Below, piece after piece: positions 35,397 through 44,544 of a stretch of 54,303 nucleotides of DNA; within the stretch, counting starts at the first letter, position 1, and each line of letters opens with the position of its first letter. The notes under the pieces were generated by a model. It searched no databases. It was not told the origin of the DNA and saw only the letters and a program-made list of their open reading frames with translations. This DNA comes from Chryseobacterium sp. FH2. Lineage in GTDB: Bacteria > Bacteroidota > Bacteroidia > Flavobacteriales > Weeksellaceae. Both the position numbers and the translations under genes were made by a program. Where the stretch lies: assembly GCF_001045455.1 (NCBI RefSeq), contig NZ_LFNE01000016.1, positions 1-54,303 on the forward strand. Reading direction: 5' to 3'.

Positions 35397-36383
35397 TTAG
35401 ATTGCTAAGATTTCTGAAATCAGTAAAAGGTCTCTATTGATTTCGTTATGTTTTTTTATGGCTTCTTCGATGGGTGTATAAACCATATCGTTGGAACGCA
35501 TTCCTGCCATTACGTTTGTTTGTCCTTCCATTAATCCTGTTACGGCTCCATACCCTAGTCTGCTCGCCAAAACCCTGTCTGCACAGCTTGGAGAACCACC
35601 TCTTTGGATATGTCCTAAAATTGCCACACGAATATCATAATCAGGGAATTCTTTTTTTGTTTTTTCAGCTAATTCGTAAATATTCGCTAATTTTTCTCCT
35701 TCGGCCACCACAACAATACTTGAAGCTTTTCCTGTTTTTTCAGCATTTCTGAAGTTCGCAAAAAGCTCATCAATACTGTCTTTTCTTTCAGGAATTAAAA
35801 TATCTAAAGCTCCGGTTGCCAATCCGCTGTTTAAAGCGATAAAACCTGCATCACGACCCATTACTTCCACAAAGAAAACCCTGTTGTGGGAAGTTGCTGT
35901 ATCACGGATTTTATCAATTGCTTCCATTGCGGTATTCAGGGCTGTGTCATAGCCAATGGTATTATCCGTCCCGAAAATATCATTATCAATAGTTCCCGGT
36001 ACACCGATTACTCTGATTCCAAATTCTTCATTAAAGATTTTTGCTCCTGTGAAAGTCCCGTCTCCGCCAATACACACCAATCCGTCGATACCAAGCTTTA
36101 CACAATTGTCATAAGCTTTTTGGCGGCCCTCTTTTGTTTTAAATTCCATGGAACGGGCAGATTTCAGAATAGTTCCGCCCTGGTTGATTATATTTTTTAC
36201 GGAACGAGGCCCCATTTTCAGGAAATCGTTATTGATAAGACCGTTGTAGCCCTCTCTTACTCCGTAGCATTCGATATTATAGTAATTTGCGGTTCTTACT
36301 ACCGCTCTTAATGCTGCATTCATACCTGGAGAATCACCTCCAGAAGTAAGAACTGCAATTTTTTTTACAGCACTCTCTTTCAT
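35397..36383 (-). CDS. pfkA: ATP-dependent 6-phosphofructokinase
   Basis: 328 residues, the size of bacterial PfkA. It phosphorylates fructose 6-phosphate, the committed step of glycolysis. The ATP site GGDSPGMNAALRAVVR is at the start; CIGGDGTFTGA and PGTIDNDIFGTDNTIGYDTA form the active site, with the catalytic Asp in TIDNDI. EVMGRDAGFIAL and LGHIQRGGSPSCADR bind the sugar phosphate. Gly in GGDGT rather than Asp points to ATP, not pyrophosphate. It is first in the operon with gapA. Confidence 0.97.
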   Translation of the reverse strand: MKESAVKKIAVLTSGGDSPGMNAALRAVVRTANYYNIECYGVREGYNGLINNDFLKMGPRSVKNIINQGGTILKSARSMEFKTKEGRQKAYDNCVKLGIDGLVCIGGDGTFTGAKIFNEEFGIRVIGVPGTIDNDIFGTDNTIGYDTALNTAMEAIDKIRDTATSHNRVFFVEVMGRDAGFIALNSGLATGALDILIPERKDSIDELFANFRNAEKTGKASSIVVVAEGEKLANIYELAEKTKKEFPDYDIRVAILGHIQRGGSPSCADRVLASRLGYGAVTGLMEGQTNVMAGMRSNDMVYTPIEEAIKKHNEINRDLLLISEILAI

Positions 36384-36403
36384 CTAGTAAAAAATTTCGA
36401 ACA

Positions 36404-36411
36404 CAAATTTA
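36404..36411 (-). promoter_or_regulatory. -7 box TAAATTTG for pfkA-gapA
   Basis: TAAATTTG on the minus strand ends 20 nt before the pfkA ATG at 36383; no clear -33 element. Confidence 0.5.
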
Positions 36412-36466
36412 CAAAAACAAGTTCAGATAATCGCAGTAACTTTATAAGAGTTTTGAATATAAATTA

Positions 36467-36942
36467 TTAAAAACTTCTAAAATTTGATGGTTTAAAAATA
36501 TATCTTGCAGTTTTGGTTCCCTGTGCACTTACATCTAAATTGTACCAAGGCGAAATATCTTTATGAGAAGGATTTGAAATCAGGTTAATCGTTTGTGCAG
36601 GAGTAAAACCCTCACTTAATAAAAATAATTTTTTCCCGTCTTTATTTTTACAGGCTCCCGCAATGAAAACGACATGCCCCGGGCTCCCCGATGTAATCAA
36701 AATATCTCCTGTTTTCAAATCTGAATTTTTTGTAACCGATTTTGTTTCTTTATTTAATGAAATGGTCCTGCATAATTAAAAATCAAATCTAAATAATTTC
36801 TAAAATTTTTATATGAATCATCAAATTCAGAAGTTTTCCTGAAATTAACAGAATTACCATTCACGAAAGCTCTTATTCCATTATCTTTTTTACAACTTGC
36901 AATCATAGAAAGAGTAATAATACTCAAAATAATCTTTTTCAT
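36467..36942 (-). pseudogene. Broken DUF4846 lipoprotein gene
   Basis: The frame starts with a lipoprotein signal (MKKIILSIITLSMIASC, Cys17) and runs through SEFDDSYKNFRNYLDLIFNYAG, the C-terminal half of a DUF4846 domain. At 36766-36768 (GG before ACC) the frame is lost; one extra base would give YAGTISLNKETKSV and connect to the downstream frame LKTGDILITSGSPGHVVF, which ends PSNFRSF. The gene thus has a one-base deletion. The lipobox is joined straight to the middle of the domain, so an N-terminal stretch of 100 residues or more is also missing compared with usual DUF4846 proteins. Confidence 0.85.
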
Positions 36943-37020
36943 GTAATTTTAAAAGTTTAAATAAAAGATATAAAAGTTTCTGAATACAAATGGCTCATGA
37001 AAAAAGAAACAATAAGAAAA

Positions 37021-37779
37021 CTATTTTTTTTCAGTAAGATACTTCCAGTACCTTTTCGGAATATGCTGAATATGCAATTTTAAATTCTTTCTTTCCACAA
37101 TATTAGTCTTTGTAAAATACCGTTGCCAGAGCGTTTGATATTGAGCTTCTTCATTATGGAACTTCTGCTGATAGGTGCTCAAATCTAATTTTTCATCAGG
37201 ATAAAAGAAATCACAGTTTTCCAAATCATAGAGAATTCCATAATTTCTCCTTAAATCATAAATCATCCATTTTTGATCTTGATAGCGGTCTTTAAAATGT
37301 TTTCGAATTAAAGGGATTACATTAAAATCAGGATCAATTTTAGCAAAAAAGGCATCATCCTGCATTTTCTCAAATCTTACAAAAGCAGTCATTCGATGTC
37401 TTTCCCGGCTTACAGATTTGCAGATTTTAGAGATTTTCAACATATCGTTGTCAGCATAATTTTGCAGAATGTTCTCTTCAGGATGTTGTATTGATTGTTT
37501 TACGGCGGATAGAATAAGCAGTTCCAATTCTGAATCCTCGGATAAATAAACTTTTAACAGCTCATGAATCCCGGACTTTCCGATGTTTTGTTCCAATTTA
37601 TTTAAAACTCTTTCTGCCTTATCATTTTGAGTAATCACCTCATGAATTTCAGCAAAAATATTTTCCTGGTAAAATCTTTCTCTGCCCACTATCTCCACAT
37701 CTTTATAACGATATTCAAAAACTTCAAATATCGCTGTGAAAAGTCCGTCGAAACTGCCGTCGTAAAGTAGAGTGGTCAT
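37021..37779 (-). CDS. TIGR03915/DUF4130 family putative DNA repair protein
   Basis: 252 residues, cytoplasmic. The start TTLLYDGSFDGLFTAIFEVFEYR and the centre VSRERHRMTAFVRFEKMQDDAFFAKIDPDFNVIPLIRKHFKDRYQDQKWMIYDLRR, read in short segments, match the DUF4130 domain. Members are found beside, or fused to, uracil-DNA-glycosylase domains and always near a radical-SAM partner, here the gene at 37894-39153. Together they are proposed to act in DNA repair or modification. The biochemical step is not established. The spacing to the partner is 114 nt on the same strand. Confidence 0.9.
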   Translation of the reverse strand: MTTLLYDGSFDGLFTAIFEVFEYRYKDVEIVGRERFYQENIFAEIHEVITQNDKAERVLNKLEQNIGKSGIHELLKVYLSEDSELELLILSAVKQSIQHPEENILQNYADNDMLKISKICKSVSRERHRMTAFVRFEKMQDDAFFAKIDPDFNVIPLIRKHFKDRYQDQKWMIYDLRRNYGILYDLENCDFFYPDEKLDLSTYQQKFHNEEAQYQTLWQRYFTKTNIVERKNLKLHIQHIPKRYWKYLTEKK

Positions 37780-37893
37780 TTTTATTCAAAAACGAATTAA
37801 TTAGTTGATGTTTTTTGCATCTAGTTTGCCATTCTCACGGAGATAGAGCTTTACGAATTATTTATAGATTCTTTACCCCGCTTTATTCCGTTA

Positions 37894-39153
37894 TTAAAAC
37901 AAACTCAACTGCTGCGAAAACTGATTATGGAACTTGGAAGAACTTCCGCCAATCAACAATTTTCTAAAATTTTTATCTGTCAAATATCTTAAATAAGCAT
38001 TTCCCGCATTAAAATCAATAAAATATTTTGCGCGATTTACAGCTGCTCCCAATTTTTTCAGATGATCCATATTCAAAACCTGAAAACGTCTTGCATTCAC
38101 AATTTTCTGTGCGGTTTTTACGCCAATCCCCGGAATTCTTAAAATCATCTGGTAATCTGCAGTCTGAAGATTCACTGGAAACTGATGAAGATGTCTCAAA
38201 GCCCAACTTAATTTTGGGTCGACTTCCAAATCTAAAAACGGCATATTCGGATCTAAAATTTCTTCCGCTTTAAAACCATAAAACCTCATCAGCCAGTCAG
38301 ACTGATATAAGCGATTTTCACGGAGCATAGGAACTTCTGTTGCTAAAGATGGCAGTCTTTTATCTTCTAAAACCGGAACATAGCCGGAATAATAAACTCT
38401 TTTGAGATTAAAATTTTTATAAAAATGATCGGCAACTTTGATGATTTGTAAGTCATTTTCATTGGTCGCACCAACAATCATCTGTGTTGATTGACCGGCT
38501 GGAGCGAATTTTGGAACTTTCCTGAAAATTTTCTTTTCATCTTTATATTGCGCAATTCCGTTCTGAATATATTTCATTGGATTGAGCATATCCTGTCGGT
38601 TTTTTTCAGGAGCCAATAATTTCAATCCGCTTTCGGTCGGTATTTCAAGATTGATGGATAATCGGTCTGCATATAAGGCTGCTTCCTGCATCAATTCATC
38701 ACTCGCACCCGGAATTGATTTTAAATGAATATATCCGTTAAAATTTTCTTCCAAACGTAATTTTTTCGCCACCCGAACCAAACGTTCCATGGTGGTGTCC
38801 GCATTTTTGAAAATTCCCGAACTTAAAAACAAACCTTCAATATAATTTCTCCGATAAAAATTTATCGTTAAATCAACGACTTCTTCAACGGTGAAAGCGG
38901 TTCTTTTTATATCATTTGAACTTCTGGAAACACAGTAAGCGCAATCATAAATACAGTGATTGGTCAAAAGAATTTTGAGAAGCGAGACACATCGGCCGTC
39001 TTCGGTATAAGTATGACAAATCCCACTTGCGGAACTGTCTCCCAAAGCGCCTTTTTTATTCTTTCTTGAGCCTCCGCTTGATGAGCAGGAAACATCATAT
39101 TTCGCAGCATCTGCAAGGATTTCGAGTTTTTCTTTCAGGCGGTCAAAATTCAT
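37894..39153 (-). CDS. Radical-SAM putative DNA modification/repair protein
   Basis: 419 residues. The radical-SAM cluster motif is C67-IYDC71-AYC74 in NHCIYDCAYCVSRSSND, binding a 4Fe-4S cluster that cleaves SAM. A second cysteine group near the start (CSSSGG, GICHTYTEDGRC) is typical of this family. A helix-hairpin-helix DNA-binding motif (LRIPGIGVKTAQKIVNA) lies at about 338-354. The family (TIGR03916) is always linked to the DUF4130 protein, here downstream at 37021. A full consensus promoter is present at 39196-39226. The exact reaction is unknown. Confidence 0.93.
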   Translation of the reverse strand: MNFDRLKEKLEILADAAKYDVSCSSSGGSRKNKKGALGDSSASGICHTYTEDGRCVSLLKILLTNHCIYDCAYCVSRSSNDIKRTAFTVEEVVDLTINFYRRNYIEGLFLSSGIFKNADTTMERLVRVAKKLRLEENFNGYIHLKSIPGASDELMQEAALYADRLSINLEIPTESGLKLLAPEKNRQDMLNPMKYIQNGIAQYKDEKKIFRKVPKFAPAGQSTQMIVGATNENDLQIIKVADHFYKNFNLKRVYYSGYVPVLEDKRLPSLATEVPMLRENRLYQSDWLMRFYGFKAEEILDPNMPFLDLEVDPKLSWALRHLHQFPVNLQTADYQMILRIPGIGVKTAQKIVNARRFQVLNMDHLKKLGAAVNRAKYFIDFNAGNAYLRYLTDKNFRKLLIGGSSSKFHNQFSQQLSLF

Positions 39154-39195
39154 ATTTTTAATTGAAAATGATAATTTTAAATATTATTTTCTGTT

Positions 39196-39226
39196 CAAAT
39201 GTAGTTCCAAAATTGATAAATGTCAA
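39196..39226 (-). promoter_or_regulatory. Promoter of the radical-SAM/DUF4130 unit
   Basis: On the minus strand TTG (39226-39224), 20 nt, then TACATTTG (39203-39196), 42 nt before the ATG at 39153. Confidence 0.65.
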
Positions 39227-39347
39227 TCTTTTTTGATGGAAGTTATCAACAATTGGCAGAGACAAATTTACTATATTTACGGTCATTAATTTATGAGTCT
39301 ACTCGCAAACTTGTGACTGCAGACAACATATAAAAATAAATATACAT

Positions 39348-40676
39348 ATGAATCATAAACCGGTAGAAGGTTTTTCCAAACTGACAAAACAAGGAAAAAT
39401 CGATTGGCTCGTAAATGAGTATCTTGAAGGAAACGAAGAATATCAAAATATATTAAATCAATACTGGAACGAAAATGCTGATCTTCAGAAACTTCATGAT
39501 GAGTTTTCTGAAAATACGATTTCCAATTTCTATATGCCCTACGGAATTGCTCCGAATTTCTTAATTGACGGGAAATTATTTGCCCTTCCGATGGCTGTTG
39601 AGGAAAGTTCTGTCGTAGCTGCTGCCTCAAAGGCTGCGAAGTTCTGGATTGATAAAGGGGGATTCAGAACAACCATCATTAATAATGAAAAACTGGGTCA
39701 CACCCACTTTATCTTTAATGTTGAATCTCACAAACTGCTTCATTTTTTCAATTTCAGTTTAAAGAAAAAATTGTTGGAAGCTACAGATGATATTACAGCC
39801 AACATGAGAAAACGAGGAGGAGGAATTTTAAATATAAAATTAGTTGACAAAACTTCCGAAATGCCCAATTATTACCAGCTTAAAGCAAGCTTTGATACGG
39901 TAGATTCGATGGGTGCAAATTTCATTAACTCTTGTCTGGAACAATTTGGAAAAACATTGAAGCAGGAAGTTGCAACAAGCGAAGATTTTACACAGGAAGA
40001 AAAGAATTCGTTACAAATTGTGATGAATATCCTTTCCAATTTTACCCCTGATTGTATCGTGAGAGCTGAGGTTTCTTGTAAAATTGAGGATTTAAAAGAC
40101 GATAGCGGAATTTCCAATGAAGAATTTGCCTGGAAATTTAAACAGGCTGTGACGATCGCAGAAATTGAGCCTTTCCGTGCGACAACTCACAATAAAGGCG
40201 TGATGAATGGAGTAGATGCGGTGGTCATTGCAACCGGAAACGACTTTAGAGCAACAGAAGCCTGTGCACACGCTTATGCTGCGAGAGATGGGCAATATCG
40301 TTCTTTAACACATTGTACAACCGAAAACGGAATTTTCAGATTTTGGATCGACCTTCCGATTTCTGTAGGAGTTGTGGGTGGCCTGACGAATCTTCATCCG
40401 TTGGTAAAATTTTCTCTGGCTCTTCTTGGAAAGCCTTCTGCCCAAGAGTTGATGAGTATTTTGGCAGTTTCCGGTTTAGCTCAGAATTTCGGAGCGTTAC
40501 GTTCTTTGGTAACAACGGGAATTCAAAAAGGTCATATGAAAATGCATTTATTAAATATTCTAAATCAAATGGGCGCTACGGAAGAGGAAAAGCAACATTT
40601 TGTGGCGTATTTCAAAGATAAAACGGTAACCCATCATGAAGTTATCAATGAGTTTAATAGATTGAGAGCTCAATAA
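39348..40676 (+). CDS. mvaA: Class II hydroxymethylglutaryl-CoA reductase
   Basis: 442 residues, no membrane anchor. It interconverts HMG-CoA and mevalonate. In Flavobacteriia this class works in isoprenoid biosynthesis through mevalonate. Family motifs: LPMAVEESSVVAAASKAAKFW (active-site Glu), the SMGANFINSCLEQ segment, VVIATGNDFRATEACAHAYAARDGQYRSLTH (Asp and Asn of the active site), and the C-terminal KGHMKMHLLN with the catalytic His. A weak TATATTTA box lies about 80 nt upstream. The 51-residue gene follows after one base. Confidence 0.93.
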   Translation: MNHKPVEGFSKLTKQGKIDWLVNEYLEGNEEYQNILNQYWNENADLQKLHDEFSENTISNFYMPYGIAPNFLIDGKLFALPMAVEESSVVAAASKAAKFWIDKGGFRTTIINNEKLGHTHFIFNVESHKLLHFFNFSLKKKLLEATDDITANMRKRGGGILNIKLVDKTSEMPNYYQLKASFDTVDSMGANFINSCLEQFGKTLKQEVATSEDFTQEEKNSLQIVMNILSNFTPDCIVRAEVSCKIEDLKDDSGISNEEFAWKFKQAVTIAEIEPFRATTHNKGVMNGVDAVVIATGNDFRATEACAHAYAARDGQYRSLTHCTTENGIFRFWIDLPISVGVVGGLTNLHPLVKFSLALLGKPSAQELMSILAVSGLAQNFGALRSLVTTGIQKGHMKMHLLNILNQMGATEEEKQHFVAYFKDKTVTHHEVINEFNRLRAQ

Positions 40677-40677
40677 C

Positions 40678-40833
40678 ATGTTTGGAATTTTCGTATCTGC
40701 CTGCATATTGGCTTTTGGAATATTTATAAAAGTAACTAAAAATCCTGGCTTTGCTCAGAACAAAAAATTTGCTTGGGTTTTTATTATACTGGGAATTATA
40801 TCTTTAATATTTAAGATTTTAAATTATAAATGA
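40678..40833 (+). CDS. Small two-helix membrane protein (51 residues)
   Basis: A frame too short for routine gene calling: ATG at 40678, two hydrophobic segments (FGIFVSACILAFGIFI and AWVFIILGIISLIFKIL) joined by a basic turn (KVTKNPGFAQNKKF). Its stop TGA shares bases with the ATG of the DUF423 gene (ATGA at 40830-40833), and it starts one base after the mvaA stop, so it sits in an operon and its translation is probably coupled. No family recognised. Coding is supported by this tight context and by the two-helix design, not by homology. Confidence 0.7.
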   Translation: MFGIFVSACILAFGIFIKVTKNPGFAQNKKFAWVFIILGIISLIFKILNYK

Positions 40834-41216
40834 AAACAATAACTTTAGTTTTTGGTGCCGTTTACGGGATGTTATCCGTAATTTTAGGTGCATTCGGCGC
40901 GCACGCTTTAAAGAAAATATTATCTGTAGAAAGACTGGAAAGTTTTGAAACAGGAGTGAGATATCAAATGTATGCTGCTTTCTTTTTACTGATTATCGGC
41001 TATATTTTGAAGTTTGAAACTTCATCAGAAAAATGGACTTCAATTTTAATGATTGTAGGAACTTTCATGTTTTCTGTGAGTATTTATTTTTTAAGCCTTC
41101 AAGATTATTGGGGGACAAATCTTAAGTTTTTAGGGCCGATCACTCCGTTTGGAGGTTTATTAATGATTGTAAGCTGGGGAATGCTGATTCTTTATTTTAC
41201 GAAAAATAAAATTTAG
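40830..41216 (+). CDS. DUF423 family membrane protein
   Basis: 128 residues with four hydrophobic segments. The signature GAFGAHALKKIL is at residues about 20-31 and GPITPFGGLLMIVSWGML closes the chain, both hallmarks of DUF423. The family (YgdD-like) consists of small inner-membrane proteins of unknown role. The start overlaps the stop of the preceding 51-residue gene by ATGA. Confidence 0.92.
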   Translation: MKTITLVFGAVYGMLSVILGAFGAHALKKILSVERLESFETGVRYQMYAAFFLLIIGYILKFETSSEKWTSILMIVGTFMFSVSIYFLSLQDYWGTNLKFLGPITPFGGLLMIVSWGMLILYFTKNKI

Positions 41217-41284
41217 CCATTAGTTAAAAAATTAAAATTCGGTAATACAAAGAAAGATGATCGTATTTTATAAATAAATTAAAA

Positions 41285-42562
41285 ATGAAAATCAATAGAA
41301 GACGGCGAATAATCAAAACATTTAATCTATTGGATCAGCCCATGAGATTTAACCCTTTTGTGTTCAGTCGGACTTTCTTCATGTGGGCTTTTACCGGTCT
41401 TGTCGGCGGGATTATCGCCGGTATTTATTGGATCATTCTTGAACATTTTACGGAGTTTTTAGCTGAATTTCAGGGTTGGATGGTTATTCCGACAATGGCA
41501 ATTTCTGGTTTGTTGGCGGGTTTAGTGATTCATTTTATTGGAGATCCGGGAGAAATTCATTTGATTGTCAATAACATCAGGTTTAATAAAGGAAAATTAG
41601 AACCTAAAAATAATCCTTCCATGATTTTATCATCGCTTTTTTGTGTAGCATCGGGTGGAAGTTTAGGCCCGGAAGCACCTTTAGTTCAGGTGACGGGATC
41701 TACAGGGACCTGGCTGGGAAAAATTTTCAGGTTGAAAGGTGAAGAATTACGTTCTTTGAGTATTGCCGGCATGGCTTCGGGTTTTACTGCTTTGTTCGGA
41801 GCTCCGCTTGGAGGAAGTCTTTTTTCTTTGGAAATTCTGCATCACAAACATGCTGTTGAATATTACAAAGCAATTATTCCTGCTTTGGTGGCGAGCTGTT
41901 TCAGTTATCTGATGTTTGCTTTAATTATTCATTTGGGAATAGGGGCGACTTGGGATTTGAAAGCCTATCATTACACAGGAGTTTATGATTTTGCGTATGC
42001 AACAGCTTTTGGGATTGCCGGAACTGTATTCGGGTGGATTTTTATTTTTGTAGTTAAATTTTTTAAGAAAGTTTTTGAGTATAGAAAATTTCCGATTTAT
42101 ATTAAAACTTTAGTCGGCGGAATAATTTTAGGAATTATCGCTTTCTATTTTCCATTAACAAGATATTTTGGGCATAACGAAATCAATCAGCTCATTCATG
42201 GGAATTTTGCATTGAACTTTTTAATTGTAATCTTAATTTTCAAAATATTAGCAATAGCCATTACTGTAACTTCAGGTTGGAGAGGTGGTTTTATCATTCC
42301 ACTTTTCTTTGTGGGAACCACTTTAGGCTTGATTATTCATCAGTTATTTCCAACTGTTGATACAACGTTGGCGATTGTAAGTTGTATGGCTGCAATTAAT
42401 GCCTGCGTGACGAGAACTCCGATGAGTACAACCATTATTTTGGGATCTTTAACGGGGTTTACCTATTTTGTTCCAATACTTTTTGCAAGTTTGACAGGTT
42501 ATTTTCTTGCTCCTAAAATTCCGTTTATTGGTTCTCAGTCTGAAAAATTATCTGAAGAATAA
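41285..42562 (+). CDS. ClC-family chloride channel or transporter
   Basis: 425 residues with about ten to twelve membrane helices. The family's conserved ion-binding sequence GGSLGPEAPLVQVTG (about 119-133) carries the gating Glu of GxEGPxxP-type. FTALFGAPLGGSLFSLEILH and GWRGGFIIPLFFVGTTLG (about 335-352) are the further ClC selectivity segments. Whether it is a channel or a proton-coupled antiporter is not clear. No CBS domain is present. A separate promoter serves sucC downstream. Confidence 0.92.
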   Translation: MKINRRRRIIKTFNLLDQPMRFNPFVFSRTFFMWAFTGLVGGIIAGIYWIILEHFTEFLAEFQGWMVIPTMAISGLLAGLVIHFIGDPGEIHLIVNNIRFNKGKLEPKNNPSMILSSLFCVASGGSLGPEAPLVQVTGSTGTWLGKIFRLKGEELRSLSIAGMASGFTALFGAPLGGSLFSLEILHHKHAVEYYKAIIPALVASCFSYLMFALIIHLGIGATWDLKAYHYTGVYDFAYATAFGIAGTVFGWIFIFVVKFFKKVFEYRKFPIYIKTLVGGIILGIIAFYFPLTRYFGHNEINQLIHGNFALNFLIVILIFKILAIAITVTSGWRGGFIIPLFFVGTTLGLIIHQLFPTVDTTLAIVSCMAAINACVTRTPMSTTIILGSLTGFTYFVPILFASLTGYFLAPKIPFIGSQSEKLSEE

Positions 42563-42625
42563 AGCAAATTTGAGAGATATGTTAAAAATCAAGTTCTTTG
42601 CACTTTAAATTTTAAGTCAATAAAC

Positions 42626-42655
42626 TTGAACTTCCATGTCTTTTTAGTAAATTTG
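42626..42655 (+). promoter_or_regulatory. Promoter of sucC
   Basis: TTG (42626-42628), 19 nt, TAAATTTG (42648-42655), 38 nt before the ATG; a full match to the Bacteroidota consensus. Confidence 0.75.
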
Positions 42656-42693
42656 TCAACCTTTAACTATTAAAATAAAATAATAAAAATAAT

Positions 42694-43884
42694 ATGAATC
42701 TTCACGAGTATCAATCAAAAGAGATTTTATCAAAGTATGGAGTAGCTATTCAACGTGGTTACGTAGCCAACAATGCAGATGAGGCTGTAGCTGCTGCTGA
42801 AAAACTAACTGCTGAAACCGGCGCTCAAGGTTGGGTAGTAAAAGCTCAGATCCACGCAGGAGGCCGTGGTAAAGGTGGTGGTGTAAAGTTCTCTCCAAAT
42901 ATGGATAAACTTAAAGAAAACGCTCAAAACATCATCGGAATGCAGTTGGTAACTCCACAAACTTCTGCTGAAGGTAAAAAAGTAAATTCTGTTTTGGTTG
43001 CAGAGGATGTATATTATCCGGGAGAAACGGAAACTAAAGAATTTTATGTTTCTATTCTTTTAGACAGAGCTGAAGGTAAAAATACAATCGTATATTCCAC
43101 TGAAGGTGGTATGGATATTGAGCACGTTGCGGAAGTAACTCCTCATTTGATCCACAAAGAAATTATTGATCCTGCTTTAGGTCTTCAAGGCTTCCAGGCT
43201 AGAAAAATTGCTTTCAACTTGGGTCTTGAAGGTAATGCTTTCAAAGAATTTGTAAAATTCATAGTGTCTCTTTACAATGCTTACACAGGAATTGATGCTT
43301 CTCTTTTTGAAATTAACCCTGTATTAAAAACTTCTGATAACAAAATTATCGCTGTTGATGCTAAGGTAACTTTGGATGACAACTCATTGTTCCGTCACAA
43401 GGATTTAGCTGAATTAAGAGATACAAGAGAAGAAGATCCAATGGATGTTGAAGCCGGTGAAGCTGGTCTTAACTTCGTAAAACTAGACGGTAATGTTGCT
43501 TGTATGGTAAACGGAGCCGGTCTTGCAATGGCGACAATGGATATCATCAAATTATCAGGAGGTAATCCTGCAAACTTCCTTGATGTAGGTGGTACTGCTG
43601 ATGCTCAAAGAGTTCAGACTGCTTTCGGAATTATCTTGAGAGATCCAAACGTAAAAGCTATCTTGATTAATATTTTCGGAGGTATCGTAAGATGTGACAG
43701 AGTTGCTCAGGGTGTTGTAGACGCTTACAAAGCTATGGGAAGCCTTCCTGTTCCATTGATTGTAAGATTACAGGGAACTAATGCTGTTGAAGCTAAAAAA
43801 TTAATTGACGAATCTGGTCTTCCGGTTCACTCAGCAATTACTTTAGAAGAAGCTGCAAATAAAGTAAAAGAAGTTTTAGCTTAG
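42694..43884 (+). CDS. sucC: Succinyl-CoA synthetase beta subunit
   Basis: 396 residues. With the alpha subunit it converts succinyl-CoA to succinate and makes ATP or GTP in the citric acid cycle. The start MNLHEYQSKEIL and the ATP-grasp region WVVKAQIHAGGRGKGGG are typical; IDASLFEINPVLK carries the metal-binding residues. The C-terminal CoA-ligase part has NFLDVGGTADAQRV and INIFGGIVRCDRVA. sucD is not next to it; a terminator follows, so the two subunits are encoded apart. Confidence 0.97.
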   Translation: MNLHEYQSKEILSKYGVAIQRGYVANNADEAVAAAEKLTAETGAQGWVVKAQIHAGGRGKGGGVKFSPNMDKLKENAQNIIGMQLVTPQTSAEGKKVNSVLVAEDVYYPGETETKEFYVSILLDRAEGKNTIVYSTEGGMDIEHVAEVTPHLIHKEIIDPALGLQGFQARKIAFNLGLEGNAFKEFVKFIVSLYNAYTGIDASLFEINPVLKTSDNKIIAVDAKVTLDDNSLFRHKDLAELRDTREEDPMDVEAGEAGLNFVKLDGNVACMVNGAGLAMATMDIIKLSGGNPANFLDVGGTADAQRVQTAFGIILRDPNVKAILINIFGGIVRCDRVAQGVVDAYKAMGSLPVPLIVRLQGTNAVEAKKLIDESGLPVHSAITLEEAANKVKEVLA

Positions 43885-43904
43885 TCTAAACTTTAATATA
43901 AAAT

Positions 43905-43936
43905 AAAAAAACCGCTTTTCATAAAGCGGTTTTTTT
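43905..43936. terminator. Bidirectional terminator after sucC
   Basis: The arms AAAAACCGCTTT and AAAGCGGTTTTT with loop TCAT form a hairpin with T-runs both ways, between convergent genes. Confidence 0.9.
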
Positions 43937-43944
43937 ATTTTATA

Positions 43945-44508
43945 TTATTTGATAACAAGATTAAAAAATTTGTCTGTATCCTCCTCAACAGCCAAAGCTG
44001 TATAATCAGATCTGTATTTAAATGTCGCAAATAAAGTCCCTTCATTATAACCCTTTCCTGCTACCGTCATTTTCAATCCAACAGCACTCCCATCTGGCTT
44101 AAGATCTATTCCTTTATTAGTACCAATCACCCTAAGCCAATTTTTCTCTGTATAAAAGGCTGAGGAAGGAGCTCCAATGTATTTATATCCACAATTCTTA
44201 ACACCTCCCGAAGATTTACTTGTACACCAGTTCTTAACTGAAAGCTCTACTGATTTACTTTCAAATTCTTGTTTTCTTACTTGTTTAAATTTATTTTTAA
44301 GTTTAGAAATTTCTTCATTTAATAATCTTAACTTTTCAGATAAAGAAATATTCGGATTAGTTTCAATTTGAGAATATACCATTTCGTAATATGGTTTATA
44401 TTCTGACAAATAAGCAATATAAGGTTTTACTTCATATTCTTTTTGTTTCTCTTGAGCAAAACTCATTACTGATGCAGTAATAAGAATAATCAATGATAAT
44501 TTTTTCAT
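43945..44508 (-). CDS. Secreted protein of unknown function, predicted member of the LuxR-linked regulon
   Basis: 187 residues. The signal peptide MKKLSLIILITASVMSFA is cut before QEK. A helical part (about 25-85, with a coiled-coil-like LRLLNEEISKLKNKFKQ) is followed by a beta-rich part holding two cysteines (NWCTSKSSGGVKNCGY) and a C-terminal FATFKYRSDYTALAVEED. No family recognised and no T9SS tail. Its promoter region (44545-44593) carries the palindrome and spacing shared with two neighbouring units, so it is probably induced together with them. Confidence 0.8.
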   Translation of the reverse strand: MKKLSLIILITASVMSFAQEKQKEYEVKPYIAYLSEYKPYYEMVYSQIETNPNISLSEKLRLLNEEISKLKNKFKQVRKQEFESKSVELSVKNWCTSKSSGGVKNCGYKYIGAPSSAFYTEKNWLRVIGTNKGIDLKPDGSAVGLKMTVAGKGYNEGTLFATFKYRSDYTALAVEEDTDKFFNLVIK

Positions 44509-44544
44509 GATAATAATTTTTAAGAGTTATATATTTTGCTTAAA

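Noticed and set aside
35474..36311. Plus-strand ORFs inside pfkA
   Set aside because: They are antisense shadows of pfkA; the encoded peptides are cysteine-rich and lack a coherent fold or motif.
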